Source of the DNA: Ferrimonas sediminicola
Lineage (GTDB): Bacteria; Pseudomonadota; Gammaproteobacteria; Enterobacterales; Shewanellaceae
Assembly (NCBI RefSeq): GCF_005116715.1
Contig: NZ_SWCI01000009.1
Location: 1 to 64,000, forward strand
Direction of reading: 5' to 3'
Length of the DNA stretch: 64,000 nucleotides
Part shown: in pieces, positions 27,509 through 36,900 of the stretch
Position numbering within the stretch: the stretch's first letter is position 1
How the letters are laid out: every line of letters begins with the position of its first letter
The notes under the pieces: generated by a model
Told to the model about the DNA's origin: nothing
The model's input: only the letters and a program-made list of their open reading frames with translations
Databases searched by the model: none
Position numbers and translations under genes: made by a program

Positions 27509-27775
27509 TTACTTACGGTAGGACTCGGCGATGTTGTCAATGCGCTGGTTGGCACGCATCGCTTCGGCAGCGGCATCGTCGGCTGCACGTTGAGCGTTGG
27601 CGGCGGCGCGTTTGGCGGCAGTGATCTCTTTATCCTGGCGAGCCTGGTCGCTGGTCAGATTCTCCACCTTGTTGGACAGTGCGCTGATCTGGGCTTCCAG
27701 CTCGGCGTTATTGGCACAACCCGCCAGCATCAGTGCGGAAGCGGCGGTGGCCGCCAGTAACAATTTGGACTTCAT
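27509..27775 (-). CDS. lpp: Braun-type murein lipoprotein Lpp
   Basis: An 88-residue lipoprotein: signal peptide with lipobox LAGC (Cys20), then a continuous alanine- and heptad-rich coiled coil (SALSNKVENL..., AAKRAAANAQRAADDAAAEAMRANQRID), and a C-terminal YRK whose final Lys is the residue cross-linked to peptidoglycan in E. coli Lpp (which also ends YRK). It tethers the outer membrane to the cell wall. It is slightly longer than E. coli Lpp (78 residues). AAAGGAGAGG precedes the start. It faces an L,D-transpeptidase gene. Confidence 0.92.
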   Translation of the reverse strand: MKSKLLLAATAASALMLAGCANNAELEAQISALSNKVENLTSDQARQDKEITAAKRAAANAQRAADDAAAEAMRANQRIDNIAESYRK

Positions 27776-27978
27776 ATCCTCTCCTTTCCTTCATCAACAC
27801 GGCACCGAATAGTATGTGCCGTCAACAGTGTGGCACAAAAATTCGCATTTGCATTTGGTTAAAATAAAAAAATTTCCTGAAATGGCAATAGCTTTTAAGA
27901 AAATACAGTGAAAATCGCTCCATAGGCCCAAAATTTGTCTGAGAGGCTTTAGATATTTCCACAGACAATGGAGGCAAG

Positions 27979-28458
27979 ATGGAACTGATACTGCTACGTC
28001 ATGCCAAGTCCAGTTGGGCGTCGCCCGTGGACGGTGATTGGCAGCGCGAGCTCAGCCCCCGGGGCAGGAGGGCTCTTCCTAAGCTGGTGGCCCAACTGGG
28101 CCATTGGCTGCAAGAGCTGGATCTGATCGTCAGCAGTGATGCCTGCCGGGCCAGGCTGACCGCAGAGGCGGTGTCTCAGGCCTATCCGTCGGCACAGCTG
28201 TTGGTGCTGCCGGAGCTCTACGGTGCCAGTGCTGAGGAGCTTTACGCCCAGTTGGAACGATTTTTGGGCCGGGGAGGGACTCAGGTCTGGGTGGGACACA
28301 ACCCGGCGATGGAGCAGTTGCTGGGGCGCTGGTTGACCACGGAACTGAACAAGTTCCCTACGGCGGCCATGGCCAGGCTCAAGCTGGATGCCGAGGGGAG
28401 GCTGCAGGGGCCCATCGCACTTTGGACCCCGAAGTGGGGCGAATCGAAGCTGACCTAA
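27979..28458 (+). CDS. sixA: SixA-type phosphohistidine phosphatase
   Basis: A 159-residue histidine-phosphatase (RHG) protein: LILLRHAKSSW with Arg7 and nucleophile His8, VSSDACRARLTAE with the second Arg, and VGHNPAMEQLL with the second His. This short form without lids matches SixA, which dephosphorylates phosphohistidine on phosphotransfer proteins (ArcB HPt domain, or PtsN-type phosphorelay proteins, in E. coli). It is usually next to fadIJ or argR, but not here. Its stop overlaps the convergent gene by four bases. Confidence 0.85.
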   Translation: MELILLRHAKSSWASPVDGDWQRELSPRGRRALPKLVAQLGHWLQELDLIVSSDACRARLTAEAVSQAYPSAQLLVLPELYGASAEELYAQLERFLGRGGTQVWVGHNPAMEQLLGRWLTTELNKFPTAAMARLKLDAEGRLQGPIALWTPKWGESKLT

Positions 28459-28793
28459 GCGGCTCGCTTCTGCTTCTTGATGGCGCAGGCGCACAGACCA
28501 CCCTGTAGGGCCGGGCAACGCTTGCAGGGGGACTTTTTAAAGGGCCGGCGGGCAAAGGCCATGGGATCCTGGTTCATGGGGCGCAGGCTGATCACCCTGG
28601 CCTGGGCAGGTGGCAGTTCCAGTGCCTGGGCTACCAGCTGATCGGTCATCGATTTCAGCCGCTTCTTGTCCAGTGCGACCGGTTCCAGCTGGTGCTTCCT
28701 GGCGGCCTTGCCGGCCTCCTTCAGGGAGCGTTTGAGTGACCTCTTCAGCGCTTTGGCCTGACGTTTGAGTTGCTTTTTGGCGTGCTTGTCCAT
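28455..28793 (-). CDS. Small basic protein with C-terminal cysteine cluster, unknown
   Basis: A 112-residue soluble protein. The first 45 residues are very rich in Lys/Arg with a helical repeat (KRQAKALKRSLKRSLKEAGKAARK), followed by a neutral middle part and a C-terminal cluster Cys-x2-Cys-x7-Cys-x-Cys (CKRCPALQGGLCAC) that could hold zinc. This suggests a nucleic-acid- or ribosome-binding protein, but I recognise no family. The start is well supported by GAGGAG seven bases upstream. It lies 107 bases behind the NikR-like gene on the same strand. Confidence 0.65.
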   Translation of the reverse strand: MDKHAKKQLKRQAKALKRSLKRSLKEAGKAARKHQLEPVALDKKRLKSMTDQLVAQALELPPAQARVISLRPMNQDPMAFARRPFKKSPCKRCPALQGGLCACAIKKQKRAA

Positions 28794-28900
28794 CTGTAAC
28801 TCCTCGAGGGTGCGCTACAGATTTTAAATGATAACAATTCGCAGTCAACCGAAGGGACGGAGTTTGTGACCTCTGCGGTGCCCTCGGCCGCCGGTCGCGC

Positions 28901-29323
28901 TCAGATGGTTTCGTCCGCCACCAGAGGGACCAGGTGCAGGCAGCCATTGAGTACGCCGCTTTCACTGAGCTGGACGTTGGCGAACTCCTGGAGATTCTGG
29001 GCGTTGCCCTCCAGGGCAATGGACTCCATGCGGAAATGCTCGTCCAGGCAGACCAGCATGGTGGAGCGGACAATATGACTGTATTGGTGGAGGTTTTCCA
29101 TCAGCCGGGTGGCCAGGGTCCGTTTTCGGGTATCAAACACATAGCTCAGGGTGGCGATGCAGGGGGTATAGGGGTCGGCCTCCAGCAGTTTGTCTTTGCG
29201 CTTCTCCCGAATCATGTCCCGGAACAGCTCACTGCGATTTCGGTAACCGCCATCCTCTGCCAGCTGATCCAGTTCGCCCAGCAGATCGCTGTCCAATGAT
29301 ACGGTGATGCGTTCGGTGCCCAT
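28901..29323 (-). CDS. nikR: NikR-like ribbon-helix-helix regulator with altered nickel site
   Basis: A 140-residue protein with an N-terminal ribbon-helix-helix domain (RITVSLDSDLLGELDQLA..., about 4-45) and an ACT-like metal/tetramer domain (about 55-135) typical of NikR. Aligning by eye with E. coli NikR, the first nickel ligand His76 is kept (His79 here), but His87 becomes Leu90, His89 becomes Cys92 and Cys95 becomes Arg98. A standard square-planar Ni(II) site therefore cannot form. It may sense another metal or signal, or bind nickel differently. No nickel transporter or hydrogenase is nearby; the Fur-boxed TonB receptor 2 kb away is the only metal-related neighbour. Confidence 0.8.
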   Translation of the reverse strand: MGTERITVSLDSDLLGELDQLAEDGGYRNRSELFRDMIREKRKDKLLEADPYTPCIATLSYVFDTRKRTLATRLMENLHQYSHIVRSTMLVCLDEHFRMESIALEGNAQNLQEFANVQLSESGVLNGCLHLVPLVADETI

Positions 29324-29444
29324 AGTTTTCTCCCCGGCTTAGCAGGAACATACTAATTTCAAATTGTTCATATTATCTTGATTTCGATCAGTTAAGACCA
29401 GAAGGAGTGGACGAGTTCTCGAAATTTGTTCCTCAGCAGCGGGG

Positions 29445-29882
29445 TCAGTGGCCGCCGGCGGTCAACTCCAGCTGCTTAGGGGCATCCGGGTCCACCCGGA
29501 ACAGCTGCTCGAGCTCGCCATTGGGCTTTCGATAGCGGAAATGATCGGCGTCAATGGTCAATACGGTGTCACAGCGGGCGGGAATGTAGGCTTCGCCAAC
29601 CCAGGTGCCGCTTCCCAGCTTATAGGTGTCGATGCGGGTTTCGCTGATGCAGGCCTGGTTGCCCTGCTGGCTCCAGGTGGCGTCACCCTCGAAGCCCATG
29701 CCCATCTCGGTGTATTGGCCCTGGGTCAGCAGGGTGCCGTCAGCCTGGTAGGTCAGGTATTGGAAGCAGCTGACGCCGTAGTCATTGGATTGGCACCAGG
29801 TGCCCACAGGGGTGACGGGTTGGGGTTGGGCCATCACCGGCAGGCTGGTGATCAGAAATGCGGTGGTAAGAATCCGTTTCAT
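29445..29882 (-). CDS. Secreted protein of unknown function
   Basis: A 145-residue protein with a clear signal peptide (MKRILTTAFLITSLPVMA, cleavage near residue 18). The mature part is beta-rich with four cysteines that could form two disulphides (WCQS, VSCFQY, QACISE, ARCDTV) and repeated GTW/ATW turns, reminiscent of small lipocalin-like or META-type folds. I do not recognise the family. It appears to be a single-gene unit; GGAGATATACT precedes the ATG. Confidence 0.65.
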   Translation of the reverse strand: MKRILTTAFLITSLPVMAQPQPVTPVGTWCQSNDYGVSCFQYLTYQADGTLLTQGQYTEMGMGFEGDATWSQQGNQACISETRIDTYKLGSGTWVGEAYIPARCDTVLTIDADHFRYRKPNGELEQLFRVDPDAPKQLELTAGGH

Positions 29883-30274
29883 AGTATATCTCCTACGGCT
29901 CTTCTGTGGAGCTGTACGTCAGGACAAACAAATCAGGGTTGGGTGATGGATAGGCAAAATTTGCTCAGCGTTGCCGCTGCGGGGTGAGAAGCATCCTATG
30001 GGGATGCTGGAAATGGGCAGGGGATATTTGGGTTGTTGTTCTGTCATCGCATCTTTCCTTGATTCATCGGCCTCAGCCGGATTGGCTACCGGACCATAAA
30101 GCGAACACTCCTGTGGTCAAATCCATTTTTCCCAGGATCTCTATGACTCCTAAGAGCCAGTTTCGCCGGTCAGCATATTACTTTTTTGTGACTGCCCCTT
30201 CAAATCAATCTCAGAACCCGGTTCGGAAAAATCCGGCCAGGGGAGCGATGGTCGTGGGCGCCATCAGTGAGAGA
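29883..30274. other. Intergenic stretch without visible genes
   Basis: About 390 bases upstream of the secreted-protein gene and downstream of the next minus-strand gene. Presumed promoter for the former. Open frames here are short, lack ribosome sites and have no recognisable motif. Confidence 0.5.
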
Positions 30275-30751
30275 TCAGGCCATGAATGAGCGTTCGCCAC
30301 CCTGGCCTGATTGCAGCCTGTCGACCAGGTCGAGAATCTGCCGGTGGATTCTGGGCGCTTCGGTGAGCCCGAACAGGGTACCGCTGACCACCACGCTGCG
30401 GCCGCTGTGGGTGTGCACCCGATAGCTGAAGCACAGCGTGTCCAGCCAGGTCCGGTGGCGGGAGCGCGACAGGTCGATCTCCTCCAGCGCCAGGGCAATG
30501 CGTCCCCGCTCTGGACTGTCTCCCAGTTCGCCCATCATGCCGGAGAGGGTGTGAGGATCTACTTCGACGGCATGATTGCCCTTGTCTCGGACCTGGAAGA
30601 ACACGCTGATGACGCCGGCGACGAACAGGCCTCCCGCCATCTGTCCGGTGAGGCTGATGGACAGGATGGTAGTGAGCAGGAAAACACTGGTGACCACCAG
30701 CCCGTGTCCCCGCAGGAAGCCGTCTCTGGAGGGAGAGAAGCGCTCAATCAT
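30275..30751 (-). CDS. Two-helix membrane protein, unknown
   Basis: A 158-residue protein with two adjacent N-terminal membrane helices (about 15-33 and 37-54), as a hairpin anchor, and a cytoplasmic or periplasmic domain of about 100 residues (beta-alpha-beta pattern, ending in a helix IHRQILDLVDRLQSG). The layout resembles small PH-like membrane proteins with a strand-rich domain after a TM hairpin, but this is only a resemblance. No operon partner. Confidence 0.6.
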   Translation of the reverse strand: MIERFSPSRDGFLRGHGLVVTSVFLLTTILSISLTGQMAGGLFVAGVISVFFQVRDKGNHAVEVDPHTLSGMMGELGDSPERGRIALALEEIDLSRSRHRTWLDTLCFSYRVHTHSGRSVVVSGTLFGLTEAPRIHRQILDLVDRLQSGQGGERSFMA

Positions 30752-31367
30752 GAGCGGTCCCCGGGAGAAAAGAAGGGTTTGGCCTGTCCATAAGCGCCTC
30801 GTTGCTGCTTTCGCTGGATGGTTTCATCCTATGCCTGCCGCCATCGGCAGACAATGATCTGTGCCAGCCAGATCGCCGTTGTGTGATCTCGAAATTCCAG
30901 TCGATCACTTGAAGACCCCAGTGTCGACCATTCAGGCCAAAGTGGGATGTTGGTCAATGGGCGAGGGTTGTTGCTGATGTAAAGCGGCGGCGCTGAATGT
31001 GACCAGGGTGTGAGTCCGGTGGTTGCCTGAACGGTTGTCAGTGGTTATGACGGCCTGTGCCGGTGAACGCGCAGTTTCCTTAGAGAGAACCCGTTAACAG
31101 AGAAGGGAATGCTGAGAAAGATGGTGCCCATGTGGCCTGAGTATTGTGACCTGGTAGGGTAGAAACCCCTGGTGAATGTCAGCAAATCTTAAGTGGCATG
31201 TCAGATTCGATTAAAAAGCTCGTGGGTGCAACAGCCATTGCTGGCCATCCGTAACATCCAGGCAAAGAGGCACTCGCCAAAGCAACAGAAATAGGTGAAA
31301 AAATACCGGATTTTTCACTGCCACTGCGGGAAGTGGTTTAACTTAAGCCGCTCAGCAGAGTACCGCA
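30752..31367. other. Long 5' region of the TonB-receptor gene
   Basis: About 615 bases without a supported gene. AT-content rises toward the Fur-controlled promoter at the right end. I see no RNA gene or repeat here. Confidence 0.5.
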
Positions 31368-31396
31368 TTGAAATGCGAATGAAATTGATTATCATT
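31368..31396 (+). promoter_or_regulatory. Fur box over the TonB-receptor promoter
   Basis: TGAAATT-G-ATTATCA (31380-31394) matches the Fur 7-1-7 core TGATAAT-N-ATTATCA with two mismatches in the left half and none in the right. It overlaps a plausible promoter: -35 TTGAAA (31368-31373), 16-base spacer, -10 TATCAT (31390-31395). Iron-bound Fur would block this promoter, so the receptor should be made in iron shortage. Confidence 0.8.
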
Positions 31397-31426
31397 GCCT
31401 CTTGTTTTTTGCAGAGGTTTACAAAG

Positions 31427-33853
31427 ATGCAGTTTCGTTACTCCCTGTTGGCCATGGCTTGCACGGCAACCCTGATGCCCCAGGTGGCGCAATCCGCTGA
31501 CGAGAACGTGGAGTCACACCCTGAGACCATTACCGTCTATGGTCGTCAAAATCAGGTGGTGATGAACTCCGGTCTGGCCACCAAGTCCGACATGTCCCTG
31601 ATGGAAACCCCGGCGGCGGTGGTGGTGATCGACAGGGAACTGATCCAGACCCAGGGAGCCGACAAGCTGCAGGATCTGGTGCGCAACATCAGCGGCCTGA
31701 CTCAGGCGGGCAATAACTACGGCATCGGTGACAACCTGGTGATCCGTGGCCTGGGTGCCAACTATACCTATGATGGCATGTACGGCGGTGCCGGTCTGGG
31801 CAACACCTTCAACCCCACCCGCTCCATGACCAACGTGGAATCCATCGAGGTACTCAAGGGGCCAGCCACCGGCCTCTATGGTATGGGCAGCGCCGGTGGG
31901 GTGATCAACCTGATTGAGAAAAAGCCTCAGTTCGAGTCCAGCCACGAGTTTACCGGCGAAATTGGCCAGTGGGACACCTACTCCCTGGCCCTGGACAGCA
32001 CCGCCGCCCTCAGTGACAACACCGCCTATCGTCTGGTGGCCAAGAGCGCTCGCAGTGATGGCTATCGTGGTGTGGGCACCGATCGCGATGAAGTGTATGC
32101 CTCTTTGAAAGGCTTGCTGAGCGACGATCAGGACCTGCTGTTCTCCGTGGCCTACATCAAGGATGCCATCGCCGTGGACTCCATCGGCCACCCGATCCGC
32201 ATCTACAGCGCCGAGTCCACCGGCGGCACACTGGCGGACGAGGTGACCTGGGAGGATCTCATCAACGACCCTAACGGCGTTGGCCTGCAACTGACCGACC
32301 AGCAGCGTCAGCAACTGGCCGATTCCCTGGCCTCAGGAGACGGCCTGGAACCTGTCGATCTGGGGGACTCCAATCTGATCTCCCCTATGGCCAGGGACAA
32401 CGAAGGGGAGGAGCTCAGGTTCAAGCTGACCCACAACATCCACTTCACTCCGGAGCTGTTCCTCAACCAGCAACTGCAGTATCGCAACTACGACAGTGGC
32501 TTTGCCCGTCAGACCGGCGCCTACAACTACGTCTACTGGAATCGCCGCGGCACCATCAACGCCGATCCTCGAGCGCCCCTGGTGGAGGACGGGGTACTCT
32601 ACCCCTATGCGGCCCGACGTCAGGAGTACCGCAAGGTGGAGGCGGATGAGTCCTCCTGGCAGTACTTCGCCGACCTGCGTTATGACTTCAGCCTGAGCGA
32701 CATCGACAACGAGCTGCTGGTCAACGCCAACTACGAAGACCGGGATATTCGCTTCAAGCAGTACTCCATCTATGACGCCGACAAGGTGATCAAGAACTCC
32801 GATGGGGAGGTGATCTACCAGGGCCAACTGCCCTACATCTATGATTTGCGCAATCCCAATTGGGGCGATGGCAGCTTCGAAGACTACGACCCCCTGATGA
32901 CGGCCAACTACAACAAGACCGTCAGCGCCTGGGGCGTGGGCATTCAGCATGTGGCCTACCTGGACTGGGGCCTGACCACCCGCATCGGCTTGGCCTTCAA
33001 CGAGATTGAGCAGAGCTATGAGCATTTCGGTGTGGACCCACGCTACAGTGCCAGCCGGGCCCAGCTCACTCCGGAAGAGGACACCAAGGACAGCGGCGTG
33101 ACCTACAACCTGGGTGCGACCTATATGCCGACCGACAACCTGTCGTTGTTCATCAACCACTCCAAGGGGCGCACCGCCTATAGCATCCTGGGCAGCATTG
33201 CCGGTGATGACACCGACCGCAAGGACTCCGAGTCCATCAGCAATGACTTCGGCATCCGCTTTAAAGGCTTCGACGATCAGCTTCTGGCGTCCCTGGTGGT
33301 GTTCGAAAGCTCCCGTACCAACCTGCGTTTCACTAACCCTCTGTACGAAGAGGGGGTGACCGGTCCCGAGGTACCCAAGTACCTGTATGACGGTGAGGAG
33401 CAGACCAAGGGGGTGGAGCTGGACATGAACGCTCACCTGAATGAGCAGTGGAAGCTGAACATCAACGCCATGTACCAGGATGCCCGGGACAAGAAGGACC
33501 CCAACCGCAGCGACTACGACCTACCCCAGAAGGGGGTGCCAAAGGTAACCGCCAGTGCCTGGGTGACCTACGATGCCCAGTGGTTCAACCTGAACCAGCC
33601 CCTGAGTCTGAGCCTGGGCGCCGCCTACGTGGATGAGCGTAGCACCCACTCCAGCGCATTCGGTATCCCTGACGGTCATGTGCCGGCCTACACCAAGGTG
33701 GATGCGGCCATCGCCTATGATGCCGGTGACTGGAAGCTGCAGGCGAACCTGGACAACCTGTTCGACGAGACCTATTACGAGAAGGCGATGTTCCTCGGCG
33801 GTATGCCTGGTGAGGAGCGAAACGTCAGCCTCAGCCTGACCTATCGACTGTAA
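31427..33853 (+). CDS. TonB-dependent siderophore receptor
   Basis: An 808-residue outer-membrane receptor that imports a ferric siderophore using TonB energy. Signal peptide about 1-25 (ends AQSA), TonB-box-like ETITVYG, plug domain about 50-190 (TPAAVVVIDRELIQ, LQDLVRNISGL, VIRGLG, IEVLKGPATGLYGMGSAGGVINLI), then a 22-strand barrel with the siderophore-receptor C-terminus (DNLFDETYYEKA..., ending LSLTYRL). ATG 31427, with AGAGG upstream and downstream of the Fur box, is the correct start; in-frame codons further upstream would cross the promoter. There is no siderophore synthesis or ABC importer gene nearby, so it probably takes up a foreign siderophore. Confidence 0.9.
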   Translation: MQFRYSLLAMACTATLMPQVAQSADENVESHPETITVYGRQNQVVMNSGLATKSDMSLMETPAAVVVIDRELIQTQGADKLQDLVRNISGLTQAGNNYGIGDNLVIRGLGANYTYDGMYGGAGLGNTFNPTRSMTNVESIEVLKGPATGLYGMGSAGGVINLIEKKPQFESSHEFTGEIGQWDTYSLALDSTAALSDNTAYRLVAKSARSDGYRGVGTDRDEVYASLKGLLSDDQDLLFSVAYIKDAIAVDSIGHPIRIYSAESTGGTLADEVTWEDLINDPNGVGLQLTDQQRQQLADSLASGDGLEPVDLGDSNLISPMARDNEGEELRFKLTHNIHFTPELFLNQQLQYRNYDSGFARQTGAYNYVYWNRRGTINADPRAPLVEDGVLYPYAARRQEYRKVEADESSWQYFADLRYDFSLSDIDNELLVNANYEDRDIRFKQYSIYDADKVIKNSDGEVIYQGQLPYIYDLRNPNWGDGSFEDYDPLMTANYNKTVSAWGVGIQHVAYLDWGLTTRIGLAFNEIEQSYEHFGVDPRYSASRAQLTPEEDTKDSGVTYNLGATYMPTDNLSLFINHSKGRTAYSILGSIAGDDTDRKDSESISNDFGIRFKGFDDQLLASLVVFESSRTNLRFTNPLYEEGVTGPEVPKYLYDGEEQTKGVELDMNAHLNEQWKLNINAMYQDARDKKDPNRSDYDLPQKGVPKVTASAWVTYDAQWFNLNQPLSLSLGAAYVDERSTHSSAFGIPDGHVPAYTKVDAAIAYDAGDWKLQANLDNLFDETYYEKAMFLGGMPGEERNVSLSLTYRL

Positions 33854-33913
33854 TGTCAATTGCTGAGGTCGTTAGAAAGGGGGGCCGATTGGTTCCCCTT
33901 CGCTTTATAGGCT

Positions 33914-33943
33914 TAAAAAAGAGCCCCGCCTATTGGCGGGGCT
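33914..33943 (-). terminator. Terminator of ttrBA
   Basis: Stem AGCCCCGCC / GGCGGGGCT, loop of four, followed on the minus strand by TTTTTT. It ends the ttrBA transcript and may also help stop the convergent receptor gene. Confidence 0.85.
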
Positions 33944-33997
33944 GCAGGTCAGTAGACTTTCCTAGAAGGCCTTGGTCCTAGCAAAGACGAATCCGCC

Positions 33998-36900
33998 TTA
34001 CGCCTTTTCCACTCGTACCGGGATGCCTTGACGGCAGTTGGTGCCGGCGTAGTAGTCATTGAGCATGGCCACTTTGCCGGGACGGGTCGGATCGGCGGGG
34101 ATCATCTGATTGACCGCGGTACCGCCGCCACGGCGGGCGATGCCTTCGATCAGTTTGCCATCGATCTCACGGGTGTCTGCACCGTAGCCCTGCTTGTGGC
34201 CGAAGCAGTGGGACACACACACCGAGCCTTTGGCTACGCCGGAGTCCGCCTGCAGCACGCCCTCGGCGGGCGTACCGTTGCCAGACACCACCCGAACCTT
34301 GTCACCATCGGTCAGCCCCATCTCGGCGGCGGTGTCGATGTGCATGTACACAAAGTTCTGCGGAGTCAGCTCGGCGCAGCGATCGAACGCGGCGGAGTAG
34401 TTGGAGCGCAGGGTCGGCTTGTAGTTGGAGAACAGCAGAGGGAACTGCTCCTCAGGCCAGTGCTGCTCCCAGGTGTCACCGTTCCAGAAGCGTTTGGGCT
34501 CGTAGGAGGGTACGCCAGGGTAACGCTCACCCGAGTGGCAATGGCGCAGCTGGGCCATGTCGGCGTTGTAGATCTGCAGGAACTTGCCGCCGCCGCCATT
34601 GATGAAGTCGCCGTCGTATTTCTCGGCTTCCTCATAGTAGCCACCGCGGGAGAGCAGGGCTTCCACCTTGGCCGCTTCCTCGTCGGTCAGGCGGGGACGC
34701 AGAGGCGCCATGGAGTACTCCAGGGCCGCCCACTCGCGGTCCTCATCGCTGACCGCAGGCAGCTTGCTGCACTGCGCGGCGATGTTGGCCAGGTAGCGGG
34801 AGTGCCAGTCTTCGAAGGTCAGCAGGTCCACTTTACGGCCGTCGGCGGCGGGGATGGCACCCTTACCGAAGCCGGGCAGATCCATCGCCATGGCCAGGTC
34901 GATCATGAACTGCTCCATGCAGATATGCTGGCCCTTGGCGTTCTTGGGGGTACGCGGGGTCACCAGAGGTGCACCGGCCACCACGCCCAGCTTAAACGCC
35001 CCCCACATACGGTCGGCGGCGTACTCTTCGTACATCACCCGGTCGGGGATGAAATAGTCGGCGTAGCGGTTGGTTTCGTTCATGTAGCAGTCGATGGCGA
35101 CAAACAGCGGCAGACTGTCGGTGTCCACCAGCGCCTTCTCCACATCGTTGCTGATGGAGGCGGCGCTGTACAGGGCATTGCTGCGCCAGTTGAACAGGGC
35201 CTTGGCGGTGTAGGGGTTGGCGTTGGTGTGGGCGGTCAGCGCCTCGGCGGCGTTGAAGGAGGCGTAGCCGGCCACCAGGTTGTGCCACATGTCGCTGGCG
35301 GGGTAAGGGTTCTCACCCTTGGCCAGCTTCTGCTTGTACTCGGTGGAGTCCTCATAGGCACCGGAGCGGCAGATGTTGATGTCGCCGCTCACATCCAGCT
35401 CACCGTCAAAGCCGCCCAGGTTGTAGTTGCCTTCGAAGCCCCAGTAGGCGCCATTGGGGTAGACGGTTCCGCCCTTGGCATCGTGGGAGCCGATCAGGGT
35501 GTTCATGGTGGAGACCAGCCAGCCAACCATGATGGCGTCGCCACTGTTGGCACCGGAGTTGGTCACCACGGTGGCCTTGCGGCCATGGTGAGTCAGGTCT
35601 TTGGCGGCTTGCTTGATCTGGGACTGCTGGATGCCGCAATCGGCGGACAGTTCGGCCAGAGGCGCCCGGTTGGCCTGGGCTTTCAGCAGGGCCAGGGAGG
35701 AGGTCAACTGGACCTGGTTGCCGTTGGCGTCGGTAAACAGACCATCGACCAACAGCTCGGCTTTCTTCGCCTGGTTGGCGGAGACGAGTTTGCCGTTCTC
35801 CACCACCACGGCTTCGTCGCCGCCGACACCGAAGTCGGCGGCCTTGGCAAACAGGGTGTGGTCTTTGTGGTTGGCGTCGGTGACCACCAGGTGGCTGGCG
35901 TTGCTGTGGTTCACTTCACCGGCAGCCTTGGCGGCATCGGCGTTGGGGAGCGCCAGGAAGTCGGCGTCAAACCAGTTCTCGGCGAAGATCACCTGCATCA
36001 TCGCCATCATAAAGGCGGCGTCGCGACCGGGGCGGATCGGCAGCCACTGGGCGCGGGTGTCGTTGGCCACCTCGGTGCGCAGCAGGGGATCGACGCTGGT
36101 GTATTTGAGGCTACGTTCCACTCGGGCATCGGCCAGGCTGCGACCCAGCAGGTTGAGGCTGGCGCCTGAGGAGCCGGGGGCGGTCCCCAGGAACATGGCG
36201 TACTCGACGTTGTCCCAGTCGATGTCGCCCAGGCCGGGTTCCAGGCCGGGGGCCAGGCCGAGGCCGTAGCCGATGCCGGTGGGGGCGCCACAGTAGGCGT
36301 GCTTGGTCACCAGGTTGACGGTTCCGTAGGCTTGGCGCATGAAGCGGGCGTAGAGGCTGCCACGCAGGGTGTCCTCTTCGCCGAAGGTGGCCAGCAGGCG
36401 GTTGGCGGCGGAGCCAAACTCGGGGTACCCGGGCACGGCCGGCTTGTCCAACTGGCGGATCGCCTTGAGGCCGTCCACCTGGCCTTCTCCGAACAGGTCG
36501 CCCCCCTCGAGGATCTCGGTCAGGGCCTGCTCATAGCTGATGCTCTTCCACTTGCCTTCGCCACGCTTGCCCACACGCTTGAGTACCTGGGTGACACGGC
36601 GGGGATCGTCCACACAGCCCACGCCACTGGCGCCCTTGCCACAGGTGGTGGCGCGGTTTTCCAGTCCGGCGTTGCCCGCCAGGGCGGCGTAACTGTCGCG
36701 GACCGGCATGCTCAGGGGCAGGGGAGAGCCGGAGTTCATCTCGCAGTAGGGGTTGCCGGCGACCTTGAGCACCTTGTCGTTGGCTTCGTCGATGCGCACC
36801 CGCAGGCCACACATGTTGTTGCAGGTGAAGCAGCGGGTGTACATGGTGCGGATGCCCGGGGTCTTGTGCAGCTTGCCGTCGCTCCCCAACTGCGCCTCGG

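Noticed and set aside
29984-30289. 101-codon plus-strand frame
   Set aside because: No motif and no good ribosome site, and it overlaps the end of a better-supported minus-strand gene.
30752-31367. Small RNA gene upstream of the TonB receptor
   Set aside because: No terminator hairpin with a T-run and no recognisable RNA motif in the region.
34028-36169. A 713-codon plus-strand frame opposite ttrA
   Set aside because: Antisense shadow of ttrA; Gly/Val/His-rich and without motifs.
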